This document shows, piece after piece, positions 52,307-63,060 of a stretch of DNA of 64,000 nucleotides. This DNA comes from Mycobacterium sp. MYCO198283. Its GTDB lineage: Bacteria; Actinomycetota; Actinomycetes; Mycobacteriales; Mycobacteriaceae. A program made the translations under genes and the position numbers. A model generated the notes under the pieces. That model was not told the origin of the DNA. It saw nothing but the letters and a program-made list of their open reading frames with translations, and did not search any database. How positions within the stretch are numbered: position 1 is the first letter of the stretch; the number at the start of each line of letters is the position of its first letter. The stretch is taken from the NCBI RefSeq assembly GCF_021213805.1, contig NZ_JAJQJI010000001.1, forward strand, positions 379,944 to 443,943, given 5' to 3'.

Positions 52307-53233
52307 GCGCGGCCTCGCCCTCATCGCTCCTCGCGTGCGCCATCCCGAAGCTGTACCGGATGTGGTCGGTGTGGCCGTCGGGCACCACGGGGAAGATCTC
52401 CAGGGCCGAGGTGTCGCGGATCTCGTCCAGCCGCTCGCCGACCTGCTCGACCGTCCACGACGGCTGGTAGACGCCGGGCGTTTCGGCGACCACGGCGCGC
52501 GCCACCCGGCCGGCGAGCGCGATGTACACCTCGCCGGACACCGAGCAGCCCTCGCTGCACAGCCAGCCGACGGTGGGAGCGACCAGCTCGGGTTCCATCG
52601 GCGGATAGGCGGAGGTGTCGATCCCGGCGGCCATGCGGGTGACGGCGGCGGGCACGATCACGTTGCTGCGCACCCCGTGCGCCGCGCCCTCGACGGCCGC
52701 GACGTTCGACAGCCCGATGATCCCGGCCTTTGCGGCGGCGTAGTTGGCGACCTCGTGGTTGCCGTACAGCCCGCCGATCGACGACGTCAGCACGATGCGG
52801 CCGTACCCGGCGTCGCACATCGCGCCGAACGCGGGCCGCAGCACGTGGAACGCCCCCCGCAGGTGCACGTCGAGCACGGAATCGAAGTCCGCACTGCTCA
52901 TGTCGCGCAGTGGGGCGCGCCGCACGATGCCGGCGTTGTGCACCAGCACGTCCAACCGGCCGAACTGCCGCACCGCGGTCTCGACGATCGCCGCACCGCC
53001 CGCCGGCGTGCCGACCGAGTCGGTGCAGGCGACCGCGGTGCCGCCGGCCGCCTCGATCTCGGAGACCACCGCCTGCGCCGGGCCGGCGTCGACGCCCTCA
53101 CCGTCGAGTTCCCCGCCGACGTCGTTGACCACCACCGCCGCGCCACGCGACGCCAGCAGCAGCGCGTAGGCACGGCCGAGGCCGCGTCCCGCGCCGGTGA
53201 CGACGGCCACCCGGCGGTCGAAACGCTGTCGGC

Positions 53234-53237
<4 letters not shown>
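52299..53237 (-). CDS. Short-chain dehydrogenase, hydroxyacyl-CoA-dehydrogenase-like (17beta-HSD4 type)
   Basis: 312 aa. TGAGRGLGRAYALLLASRG, the subgroup-typical VVVNDVGGELDGEG, NAGIVR, catalytic Ser in LTSSIGG and Tyr/Lys in NYAAAKAG. The NDVGG signature is shared with the (R)-hydroxyacyl-CoA dehydrogenase part of multifunctional beta-oxidation enzymes. A C-terminal extension of about 60 residues (YQPSWTVEQVGERLDEIRD) is usual in that subgroup. GTG 53237 overlaps the monooxygenase stop. Confidence 0.9.
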
Positions 53238-55107
<1,870 letters not shown>

Positions 55108-55111
<4 letters not shown>

Positions 55112-56502
55112 CGGTTCTCCTTCGGAAGTTCCTGGGGCGCACCGGTGCCCATGTACTTCGACAACTGGTGGTGCAGGTTGACGGTGCTGCGCTCGCGGTA
55201 CGGGTTGGGTTTGGTGCCGGGGAAGCCGAGCGACTTCATGCCCTGCTGCACGGCGGCCATGTTCGAGAAGTCCTGCGGCAGCACCGACAGCCAGTTGGGC
55301 GAGTCCTTCGGCGTGTAGACCCATTCCGTCTGCGGCTCCTGGCCTTTCGGATACAGCTCCAGCACGCCGACCTCGAAGATGCAGCGATCCGGGTTGTAGC
55401 TCGGGTCGGGGCGGGCGCTGTAGCACAGGGCGCTGGTGAGGCCCTGCCCCACCTGGAAGTTGGGGAAGATCTGCCACGCGGTGCCGCTCTGGCCCAGGAT
55501 CTCGGGCGGGATCACCGGCCAGATCACCCCCCGCTCGGCGTCGTCGCGGCGGGCCGACTCCAGCCAGTGCGCCAACACCTTGTCGGCCGGCGTGCCCTCG
55601 GGCAGCTCGTCGACGAGCCGCTTGGCGGCGTTCACCAGCGTCTGCGTGGTGGTCGCGTTGGTCTCCTCCATGGTGTAGACCTGCATCTCGGCGGTCGAGA
55701 TGCGCGGATCACCGGTGCCGAGCCGGATCTTCGACTTCGTCTCGTCCAGGCCCTTCGGCGCGTCGTAGCCGATGTTGCTGTGGCGGCCCTGTGCCTTGGC
55801 CCAGCCCTTGAACTCGCCGAACCGGTTGAACTCCGGGTGCGTGGTGAAGACGTGATAGGTCTCGTTGAACGCTTCGAGCGCGACCTTCCAGTTGCAGTCG
55901 AAGTAGAGCCATTTGCGCCACTTGTAGCGCATGTTGTCCAGGCCGAACGGGTCGAGGATCTTCGCGGCGGGAAAGAGGTAGTCGGCGAGCGGTTCGGCGT
56001 CGGGATCCATGTTGATGAACAGCCAGCCGCCCCAGGTGTCGACCTGCACGGACCGCAGCCGGGTGTTCTCCGGCGTCAGCGCGCCCTGCCAGTCGTCTCG
56101 TTCGCGGATGTGGGTGCAGCTGCCGTCGAGCCCGTAGGTCCAGCCGTGGAAACCGCACACGAACGACTTCCGCGCCCGGCCGGTCGCGTACTTGGCGCCC
56201 TCGGGGGTGTCGACGAGCTTGCGCCCGCGGTGCATGCACACGTTGTGGTGCGCGGCGAACGTGTCCGCGCCGGTGCGGACGACGATGATCGAGTCGTCGA
56301 GGATGTCGTAGGTGAGGTAGCTGCCCACCTCCGGCAGCTCTTCGACCCGGCCCACCTGCTGCCACACCTTGCGCCACAGCCGGTCCCGCTCGGCGCGGGC
56401 GTACTCCGGCGAGATGTAGGCGTCGACGCCGATGGTCATGGGCTCCGAGAGTTCCTCGGGCGGTGCGGGTTCGACGTCGGGTCGGTTGTCCAGTTCAGTC
56501 AT
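55108..56502 (-). CDS. Rieske-type ring-hydroxylating oxygenase, alpha subunit
   Basis: 464 aa. Rieske centre CMHRG ... CGFHGW (residues about 90-116) and mononuclear iron site NETYHVFTTH (about residue 218) are intact. It hydroxylates or demethylates the substrate in the first step; no reductase or ferredoxin gene is in this window, so these must come from elsewhere. ATG 56502 was chosen over GTG 56505 because the AGGGGGA site is then five bases away. Confidence 0.94.
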
Positions 56503-56514
56503 CACTGTCCCCCT

Positions 56515-57360
56515 TCATGGCTGCGTGATGCGTTCGCGGAAGCTCTGGTCTTTCAGGAAGAGCGACGTGTGGTCGGCCGCCAGGTGGCTCCACTTGAGGT
56601 TCAGCCCGCCGTCGACCAGCAGGGTCTGGCCGGTGATGTATGACGCCAGGTCCGACAGCAGGAACAGGATGGCGCCCGCCTGCTCGGCCGGGGTGCCGCG
56701 ACGGCCCATGGCGATGGCCGTGCGGTCGCGCTCGGGGTCGGGGTCGACGTAGGTGGCCGAGGCCGCCGTCTCGGTGACACCGGGCGCCACGGCGTTCACG
56801 CGGATACCCGCGAGCGCGAGCTCGACGGCCAGGGTGCGCGTCATCGCGACGACCGCGGCCTTCGCCGTGCCGTAGGCGATGTGGAACGGCGCGGTGTTCA
56901 TCCCGCTGATCGACGACACCGACACGATGGAGCCCGGGCCACCGGCGGCGCGGATCTCGCGGGCGACGGCCTGGCTCATGAAGAACGCGGTCTCGAGGTT
57001 CGCGGCGAACAGCGACCGCCAGTCCTCGCGCGTCACCCGCGTCGCGGGCATCCAGGTCGCCGGCGCCGCGCCGCCCGCCACGTTCACCAGGCCGTAGGGC
57101 ACCGCACCGGCGGCCCGCAGCGCGTCCACGACGGTCGCGATGCCGTCGTCGGTGGCGGCGTCGGCGGCGACCGGGACGACGGGCAGGCCGTCGCGTACCA
57201 GCGGCCCGACGTGCTCGTCGAGGTTCTCGGGCCGCCGGCTGACCGCGATCACGGTGGCGCCGGCCCGGGCGGCCAGCGCGGTGACCGCGGTGCCGATACC
57301 GCCGCCGCCGGCGCCCGAGACCACGACCGCGCGGCCGGAAAGATCGATCAGGTCCGTCAT
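56515..57360 (-). CDS. Short-chain dehydrogenase/reductase
   Basis: 281 aa. Cofactor loop SGAGGGGIGTAVTALAARAG, NVAGG, catalytic Ser in VSSISG and Tyr/Lys in [10 protein letters not shown]. It probably oxidises the hydroxyl made by the Rieske enzyme to a ketone for the Baeyer-Villiger step (inference from gene order). ATG 57360 overlaps the aldehyde dehydrogenase stop by 4 bases; a 12-base gap separates it from the Rieske gene. Confidence 0.91.
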   Translation of the reverse strand: MTDLIDLSGRAVVVSGAGGGGIGTAVTALAARAGATVIAVSRRPENLDEHVGPLVRDGLPVVPVAADAATDDGIATVVDALRAAGAVPYGLVNVAGGAAPATWMPATRVTREDWRSLFAANLETAFFMSQAVAREIRAAGGPGSIVSVSSISGMNTAPFHIAYGTAKAAVVAMTRTLAVELALAGIRVNAVAPGVTETAASATYVDPDPERDRTAIAMGRRGTPAEQAGAILFLLSDLASYITGQTLLVDGGLNLKWSHLAADHTSLFLKDQSFRERITQP

Positions 57361-58787
57361 GTCCCCGGCGTGTAGTTCAGGATGGACTTGATCTCGAGGT
57401 ACTCGGCGAACCCGAAGTCGGACCACTCCCGGCCGTTGCCGCTGCGCTTGTAGCCGCCGAACGCGGCGTTGAGGTCGAACCCGTCGTTGATGGCGACCCA
57501 GCCGGCGCGGATGCGGCCGGCGACCGCGCGGGCCTGCTCCAGGTCGGTGCCGGCGACGTAGCCGGCCAGGCCGTAGTCGGTGTCGTTGGCGATCTCGACC
57601 GCGTGGTCGAGGTCGTCGTAGCCGAGGATGCAGAGCACCGGCCCGAAGATCTCCTCGCGGGCGATGGTCATGTCGTTGGTGACGTCGGTGAACACCGTCG
57701 GCTTGACGTACCAGCCGACGTCGAGCCCGTCGGGCCGGCCGAGCCCGCCGGCGACCACCGTGGCGCCCTCCTCGATGCCCTTGCGGATGAGCGCCTGGAT
57801 CTTCTCGTACTGCGCACCGGACACCACCGGGCCGATGGTCACGTCGGTGGTCGGATCGCCGACGGTGACGGATTGCGCTGCCGCCGCGGCGATCTCACCG
57901 GCCTCGGCCAGGCGCGCGGCCGGCACCAGCATGCGCGACGGCGCGCTGCAGGACTGGCCGGAGTTGCTCATCAGCGTCGCGACCCCGCCGCTCACATGGT
58001 CGGCGAACGCCGCGTCGTCGAGCACGATGTTCGCGCTCTTGCCGCCGAGTTCCTGGCAGACCCGCTTGACCGTCGGTGCGGCGGTGCGGGCGATCTCCAC
58101 ACCGGCGCGGGTGGAGCCGGTGAACGAGATCATGTCGACGTCCGGGTGCGCCGCCAGGGCCGCCCCGACACCGGGGCCGTCGCCGTGCACCAGATTGAAC
58201 ACGCCGGCGGGGACGCCGGCCGCATCGAGCGCCTCGGCGAAGATGGTGGCCGAGAACGGCGCCACCTCCGACGGTTTGAGCACCATGGTGCAGCCCGTGG
58301 CCAGCGCCGGGAACACCTTGACGGCGACCTGGTTCATCGGCCAGTTCCACGGGGTGATGAGACCGCAGACGCCGATCGGCTCGCGCACGATGCGGGTGGC
58401 GCCGCGATCCTCGGTGAAGGTGAACCGCTTCAGGTGCTCGATGGCCGTGGTGAGATGACCGACCCCGAGACCGACCTGCGCACCGCCCGCCAGCGCGGCC
58501 GGGGCGCCCATCTCCGCGGTGATCGCCGCGGCGAGATCGCCGGCCCGCGCCTGGTACTCGGCGAGGATGCGGTCCAGCAGGTCCAGCCGTTGCTCGCGGC
58601 TGGTCTGCGACCACGCGGCGAACGCGCGGCGGGCGGCCGCGACGGCTGCGTCCACGTCGGCGGCCGAACCGATCGAGATCCGGCCGCACACCTGCTCCGT
58701 CGCGGGGTTCTCGACGTCGGCGGCGCGCGGCTCGACCGGATCGACCCAGGCACCGTCGATGTAGAACTTCTCGCAGGTGCGTGTCAT
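57357..58787 (-). CDS. Aldehyde dehydrogenase
   Basis: 476 aa. Catalytic Glu in CQELGGKSANIVLDDA and Cys in NSGQSCSAPSRML, plus NAD-site TPWNWPMNQ and FTGSTRAGVEI, and C-terminal EEIFGPVL. Converts an aldehyde intermediate to its acid with NAD+. ATG 58787 overlaps the ThDP-enzyme stop by 4 bases. Confidence 0.95.
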   Translation of the reverse strand: MTRTCEKFYIDGAWVDPVEPRAADVENPATEQVCGRISIGSAADVDAAVAAARRAFAAWSQTSREQRLDLLDRILAEYQARAGDLAAAITAEMGAPAALAGGAQVGLGVGHLTTAIEHLKRFTFTEDRGATRIVREPIGVCGLITPWNWPMNQVAVKVFPALATGCTMVLKPSEVAPFSATIFAEALDAAGVPAGVFNLVHGDGPGVGAALAAHPDVDMISFTGSTRAGVEIARTAAPTVKRVCQELGGKSANIVLDDAAFADHVSGGVATLMSNSGQSCSAPSRMLVPAARLAEAGEIAAAAAQSVTVGDPTTDVTIGPVVSGAQYEKIQALIRKGIEEGATVVAGGLGRPDGLDVGWYVKPTVFTDVTNDMTIAREEIFGPVLCILGYDDLDHAVEIANDTDYGLAGYVAGTDLEQARAVAGRIRAGWVAINDGFDLNAAFGGYKRSGNGREWSDFGFAEYLEIKSILNYTPGT

Positions 58788-60487
58788 TGCGTCCCCTCCG
58801 CGTACCAGGTGCGGAACTCGTCGTAGCTCGGCATCTCCTCAGAGTTCACCTTTGGGTCGATCGGCACATGGATGACGCCGACTTTGCCGCTGGCATAAGC
58901 CCTTTCGATGGCGGGGCCGATGTCCTCGCCGCGCTCCACGTACTCGCCGTAGCAGCCGAAGCCCGCCGCGATCGTGTCGAACCGGACGTCCTTGCTCCAG
59001 TGCACGCCGGTCTCCTTCGAGCCCTGCCCGAACGTGCGCTTGTAGACGCCGACCTCCAGACCCCATTGGTGGTCGACGCCCACCACGCACACCAGCGGCA
59101 GGTTCAGCCGGGCCGCGGTCTCCAGCTCGGCGATCGCGAACAGGAACGACGAATCGCTGGTCAGCAGCATCACCGGCCGCTTCCCGCCGTCGGCCACCGA
59201 CGCGCCGACCGCGTACGGCAGGCCGGTGCCGATGTGCCCGAAATTCTGGTTCCAGATGACGTCGTGCGGCTTGGCCTGCGAGTAGGTCCACTGGAAGATG
59301 ACCGTGGCGCCGCCGTCGCGGACCATGATGCCGTCCTCAGGAAACGCCTTCGTAGCCTCGACGACGAACTGCGCGGTGTGCACCGGCGTGGTGGCCGGCG
59401 CGTCCTCGGCGAGCTTCGCGATGCGGGCGGCGTCCTCGTCGATCCAGCGCTGCAGGTCCGGACCGGCCTGGCGCGGTGAGTCCTTCAAGGCGTCGACCAG
59501 CTGCGGCACGATCGCCCGCAGGTCGCCGACCAGCGGGACGTCGATGCGGCGGTTCACGCCGATGGCGGCGGGGTCGAGCTCGACGCTGATCCACTTGCGG
59601 TTGGCCTCGCCCGCCAGCCAGTGCCGGCCGCGGCCGTAGTGGACGGGCTCACCGAGCTCGGTGCCGATCGCGATCACGAGGTCGGAGGTGACCACCGCGT
59701 CGACCGCCGACGGCGAGAACCCGTACGGGAAGGTGCGGTCCTCCAGGCCTTTGATGAACGAGGTGCCGCCCGAGGTCTGGATCACCGGGCAGTTCATCAG
59801 GGTCGCGAGCGCCTCGACCGACTCGCCGGCGCGGTTGGTGTGCACGGCGTGGCCGACCAACAGGATCGGTCGCTCGGCCTTGCGGACGAGATCGACGGCC
59901 TTTTCGATGCTTTGGGCGCTGGCGCCCTGGTTCACCAGCCGGTAGTCGGCCGGCGGCAGCGGATCGGGCACGTCGAGGTCTTCGAGGATGACGTGCGACG
60001 GGTACTCGATGTAGGCCGGGCCGGGGGTGCCGGTCTGTACGACGCGCAGCGCGTGGCGCACGATCTCGTCGGTCTGGTCGGCGTACTCGATGCTCGCCGA
60101 GTACTTGACCGACGGGGCGAGCAGCGGCGCCTGGCTCACGAATTGGATGCGGCCGCGGCGCACCCGCTGTTCGGTGATGCGGGCGCGCTGGCCGCCCAGG
60201 AAGATGACCGGCGAGTTCTCGACCTTGGCGCACATGATGGCGCCCGCGAGGTTCGCCAGGCCGGGGCCCAGGGTGCCGATGGCCAGGCCGGGCCGGCCCG
60301 TCATCCGCGAGACCGCTTCGGCCATGAAGCCCGCAGACTCCTCGTGGTGCGGCGCCACGACCGTCCACCCGCGGTCCTCGGCGGCGTGGAACATGTGCAC
60401 GAAGTTCGGATCCGGGATGCCGAAGAGCGTGTTGATGCCCTCCGCCTCGAACAGCGCCAGGATGCGCTCGAAAACCTTGACGGCCAC
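58784..60487 (-). CDS. Thiamine-diphosphate-dependent enzyme (acetolactate synthase-like)
   Basis: 567 aa, PYR-central-PP layout. The activating Glu is in APHHEESAGFMAEAVSR. The ThDP/Mg motif is unusual: SDSSFLFAIAELETA replaces GDGSF..., and the end reads GVDHQ where NN is usual. The first Asp is kept. It could be a 2-hydroxyacyl-CoA lyase-like, decarboxylase or carboligase enzyme; sequence does not decide. GTG 60487 is the best start, with the TTG at 60502 in frame as alternative. First gene of the 14-gene operon. Confidence 0.88.
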   Translation of the reverse strand: MAVKVFERILALFEAEGINTLFGIPDPNFVHMFHAAEDRGWTVVAPHHEESAGFMAEAVSRMTGRPGLAIGTLGPGLANLAGAIMCAKVENSPVIFLGGQRARITEQRVRRGRIQFVSQAPLLAPSVKYSASIEYADQTDEIVRHALRVVQTGTPGPAYIEYPSHVILEDLDVPDPLPPADYRLVNQGASAQSIEKAVDLVRKAERPILLVGHAVHTNRAGESVEALATLMNCPVIQTSGGTSFIKGLEDRTFPYGFSPSAVDAVVTSDLVIAIGTELGEPVHYGRGRHWLAGEANRKWISVELDPAAIGVNRRIDVPLVGDLRAIVPQLVDALKDSPRQAGPDLQRWIDEDAARIAKLAEDAPATTPVHTAQFVVEATKAFPEDGIMVRDGGATVIFQWTYSQAKPHDVIWNQNFGHIGTGLPYAVGASVADGGKRPVMLLTSDSSFLFAIAELETAARLNLPLVCVVGVDHQWGLEVGVYKRTFGQGSKETGVHWSKDVRFDTIAAGFGCYGEYVERGEDIGPAIERAYASGKVGVIHVPIDPKVNSEEMPSYDEFRTWYAEGTQ

Positions 60488-60560
60488 GGTCTGCTTTCTG
60501 CTCAAGCGGCGCCGCAGCGCCCCGCGCGAGGCGCCGGCCTGCGCCGACAACCCGCTATTT

Positions 60561-60570
60561 GTCCGGACAT
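60561..60570. promoter_or_regulatory. Putative GntR operator 1
   Basis: Perfect palindrome TGTCCGGACA, flanked by TT on the left, 74 bases before the start of the ThDP-enzyme gene. It matches the GT-N4-AC pattern bound by HutC-subfamily GntR proteins. Confidence 0.55.
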
Positions 60571-60653
60571 GATTACGATGTGCAGGTATTGGAGAGCATG
60601 ATTCTCAATGCTTGCAGCGCAGTCAAGAGGCTGCAGCGTTTCGGCCAAACTTA

Positions 60654-60666
60654 TTGTCTGGACCAA
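60654..60666. promoter_or_regulatory. Putative GntR operator 2
   Basis: TTGTCTGGACCAA shares TTGTC-GGAC with operator 1 and lies 24 bases before the SMP-30-like gene start. The two sites flank the divergent promoter region of the catabolic locus, whose GntR gene is at 62321. Confidence 0.55.
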
Positions 60667-60689
60667 GAGCCGTTGCTATCGTCCCGCGG

Positions 60690-62324
60690 GTGGCCACCGA
60701 CACCGCCTTCGCCGCGCCGCCCCCCAGCCGGTATCCGCTCCCCGTCTCGCCGCGCACCGCCGACGGGTGGACCCTTCGGCGCCTGACGCCGCCGAGCCGG
60801 CTGTTCGGCGCCAACGGGCTGCGCACCGGCCCCGACGGCCGCGTCTACGTCGCGCAGGTGACCGGCAGCCAGATCACCGCGCTCGACATCGACACCGGCG
60901 CGCTGGAGACCATCAGCCCGAAGGGCGGTGACATCGTCGCGCCCGACGACGTGGCCTTCGACCCGCGCGGCGACCTCTACGCGACCGAGGTCATGGACGG
61001 CCGGGTCAGCGTGCGTGACCGCAGCGGCCACACCCGCGTGCTGCGCGGCGACGTGCCCTCGGCCAACGGCATCACCTTCCACAACGGCCGGCTGCTGATC
61101 GGCGAGTGCCGCGAGGGCGGCCGGCTGCTCGAGCTGCCGCTCGACGGCGGGGAGCCGCGGGTGCTGCTGGAGAACGTGCCGTCGCCGAATGCCATGGAGG
61201 TCGGGCCCGACGGGTTGCTCTATTTCCCGGTGATGGGCGCCAACGAGATCTGGCGGATCGACCCCGACGCGCCCGGCGCCCCCGAAACGGTCGCCACCGG
61301 CCTGGGCGTCCCCGACTCCGTGAAGTTCGACGCCGACGGGTTCATCGTGTCGACGCAGGTGGCCACCGGTCAGGTGCTGCGGATCGACCCGCGCTCCGGC
61401 GAGCAGACCGTGCTGGCGCAGCTGACGCCCGGGCTGGACAACCTCACGATCGCGGACGGCCGGCTGTTCGTCTCCAACTTCACCGGCCAGATCACCGAGA
61501 TCGTCGCCCCGGGCGAAACCCGCACGACGCTGCCGGGCGGGTTGAACTGGCCGCTGGACCTGACGGTCGGCGACGACGGCGCGGTGTACGTCGCCGACGG
61601 CACGTACTTCTACCGGCTGGCCGCCGACGGATCGCTGCAGACCGTCGGCATGCTGTTCTCCCCCGGCTATCCCGGCTTCGTGCGCGGCGTGGTGGCGTCG
61701 GGCCCGGGCGAGTTCCTGGTGGCCACCTCGGGCGGCCAGATCGCGCGCTACCGGCCCGCCGCCGCCGAGAGCGACTTCCTGGCAACGGGTTTCGACCAGC
61801 TGTACGGCATCGACGTCGGGCCGCGCGGCGAGGTGGTGTTCGCCGAACTGGGCACCGGCCGGGTGCACGCGCTGGGCGGCGCCGGGGAGGTCACGACGCT
61901 CGCGTCCGGGCTGGCCGATCCGGTCGGTGTCGCGTTCGGTCCCGACGGCGCGGCGCTGGTCGCCGAGTCGGGCGCCGGGCGCGTGGTGTCGCTCGCCGGC
62001 GCGGCGCCCGAGCCGATCGTCGACGGGTTGGAGCGGCCGCAGGGGATCCTGGTCCGCGGCGACGAGCTGTTCGTCGTGGACGCGGGCTCCCGCGAAGTGC
62101 TGCGGGTGTCGCTGTCGGCCGGAACGCGCGAGACCATCGCCGCCGGCCTGCCCATCGGCCCGCCGCCGGGCGTGGAACCCAAGCCGCTGCTCGGCATGCC
62201 GCCGTTCTCCGGTCCCCAGGGCCCGTTCGCCGGCATCGCCGCCGGACCCGACGGCACGCTCTACGTCGCCGCCGACGGCGACGGCAGCGTGCTGGCCCTG
62301 CGCCGCGACACCGCCCGCCCGTGA
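60690..62324 (+). CDS. SMP-30/gluconolactonase-like beta-propeller protein
   Basis: 544 aa with repeated propeller blades (NGLRTGPDGRVYVAQVTGSQ, PDDVAFDPRGDLYATEVMDG, NAMEVGPDGLLYFPVMGANE and more), ten or so in number, long enough for two six-bladed domains. Such proteins include metal-dependent lactonases. In this locus it could open the lactone formed by the Baeyer-Villiger enzyme. GTG 60690 starts close to the first blade. Overlaps the GntR gene by 4 bases. Confidence 0.85.
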   Translation: MATDTAFAAPPPSRYPLPVSPRTADGWTLRRLTPPSRLFGANGLRTGPDGRVYVAQVTGSQITALDIDTGALETISPKGGDIVAPDDVAFDPRGDLYATEVMDGRVSVRDRSGHTRVLRGDVPSANGITFHNGRLLIGECREGGRLLELPLDGGEPRVLLENVPSPNAMEVGPDGLLYFPVMGANEIWRIDPDAPGAPETVATGLGVPDSVKFDADGFIVSTQVATGQVLRIDPRSGEQTVLAQLTPGLDNLTIADGRLFVSNFTGQITEIVAPGETRTTLPGGLNWPLDLTVGDDGAVYVADGTYFYRLAADGSLQTVGMLFSPGYPGFVRGVVASGPGEFLVATSGGQIARYRPAAAESDFLATGFDQLYGIDVGPRGEVVFAELGTGRVHALGGAGEVTTLASGLADPVGVAFGPDGAALVAESGAGRVVSLAGAAPEPIVDGLERPQGILVRGDELFVVDAGSREVLRVSLSAGTRETIAAGLPIGPPPGVEPKPLLGMPPFSGPQGPFAGIAAGPDGTLYVAADGDGSVLALRRDTARP

Positions 62325-63058
62325 CCGTCACGCCCACCGACCACCGGTATCTGCAGGTGGCGCGGGAACTCCGCAAGGACATCGTCGACGGGGTCTACCC
62401 GGTGGGCTCGCAGCTGCCGACCGAACACGAACTCTGCGAACGCTTCACCGTCAGCCGCTACACCGTCCGCGAGGCGCTGCGCCGGCTGCGCGACGACGGC
62501 CTGGTCACCTCCAAGCCGCGGGCGGGCACCACGGTGGTGCCCCGGCCGACCACCAATTCCTACGCCCACGACGTGGTGTCGATCGACGACCTGCTGGCGT
62601 TCGCGACGGGTGCGCGGTTCGAGATCGAGACCCACGCGATGGTCACCGTCGACGCCGAGCTGGCTGAGCGCACCGGGCTGCGGGTGGGTTCGGAATGGCT
62701 GGCGGTGCGGGGCTACCGGCGGATGGCCGACGCCGACGCGCCGGTGTGCCGCACCGAGTACTACCTCAACCGGGCGTTCGCCGCGGTCGGGCGGCTGCTG
62801 CCGCGCCACACCGGGCCGATCTTCCCGCTGATCGAGGACATGTTCGGGATCAGCGTCGTCGAGGTGCGCCAGGAGATCGGCGCCGTGCTGCTCGACGGTG
62901 AGCTGGCCGAACGGCTGCACGCCGCGGACGGCAGCGCCGCGCTGGCGATGCGCCGCACCTACGTCACCTCCGAGGGCGACATCGCACAGGTCACCGTCAA
63001 CACCCATCCGTCGGCGCGCTACCGCTACTCGATGACCATGCGGCGGGTGCGGAGCTGA
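62321..63058 (+). CDS. GntR-family (HutC subfamily) transcriptional regulator
   Basis: 245 aa. Winged HTH at residues about 8-72 (YPVGSQLPTEHELCERFTV, SRYTVREALRRLRDDGLV) and a C-terminal UTRA ligand-binding domain (SEWLAVRGYRRMADADAPV, IAQVTVNTHPSARYRYSM). It probably represses the locus until a pathway acid or CoA ester binds. GTG 62321 overlaps the upstream stop (GTGA). Confidence 0.93.
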   Translation: MTVTPTDHRYLQVARELRKDIVDGVYPVGSQLPTEHELCERFTVSRYTVREALRRLRDDGLVTSKPRAGTTVVPRPTTNSYAHDVVSIDDLLAFATGARFEIETHAMVTVDAELAERTGLRVGSEWLAVRGYRRMADADAPVCRTEYYLNRAFAAVGRLLPRHTGPIFPLIEDMFGISVVEVRQEIGAVLLDGELAERLHAADGSAALAMRRTYVTSEGDIAQVTVNTHPSARYRYSMTMRRVRS

Positions 63059-63060
63059 CC

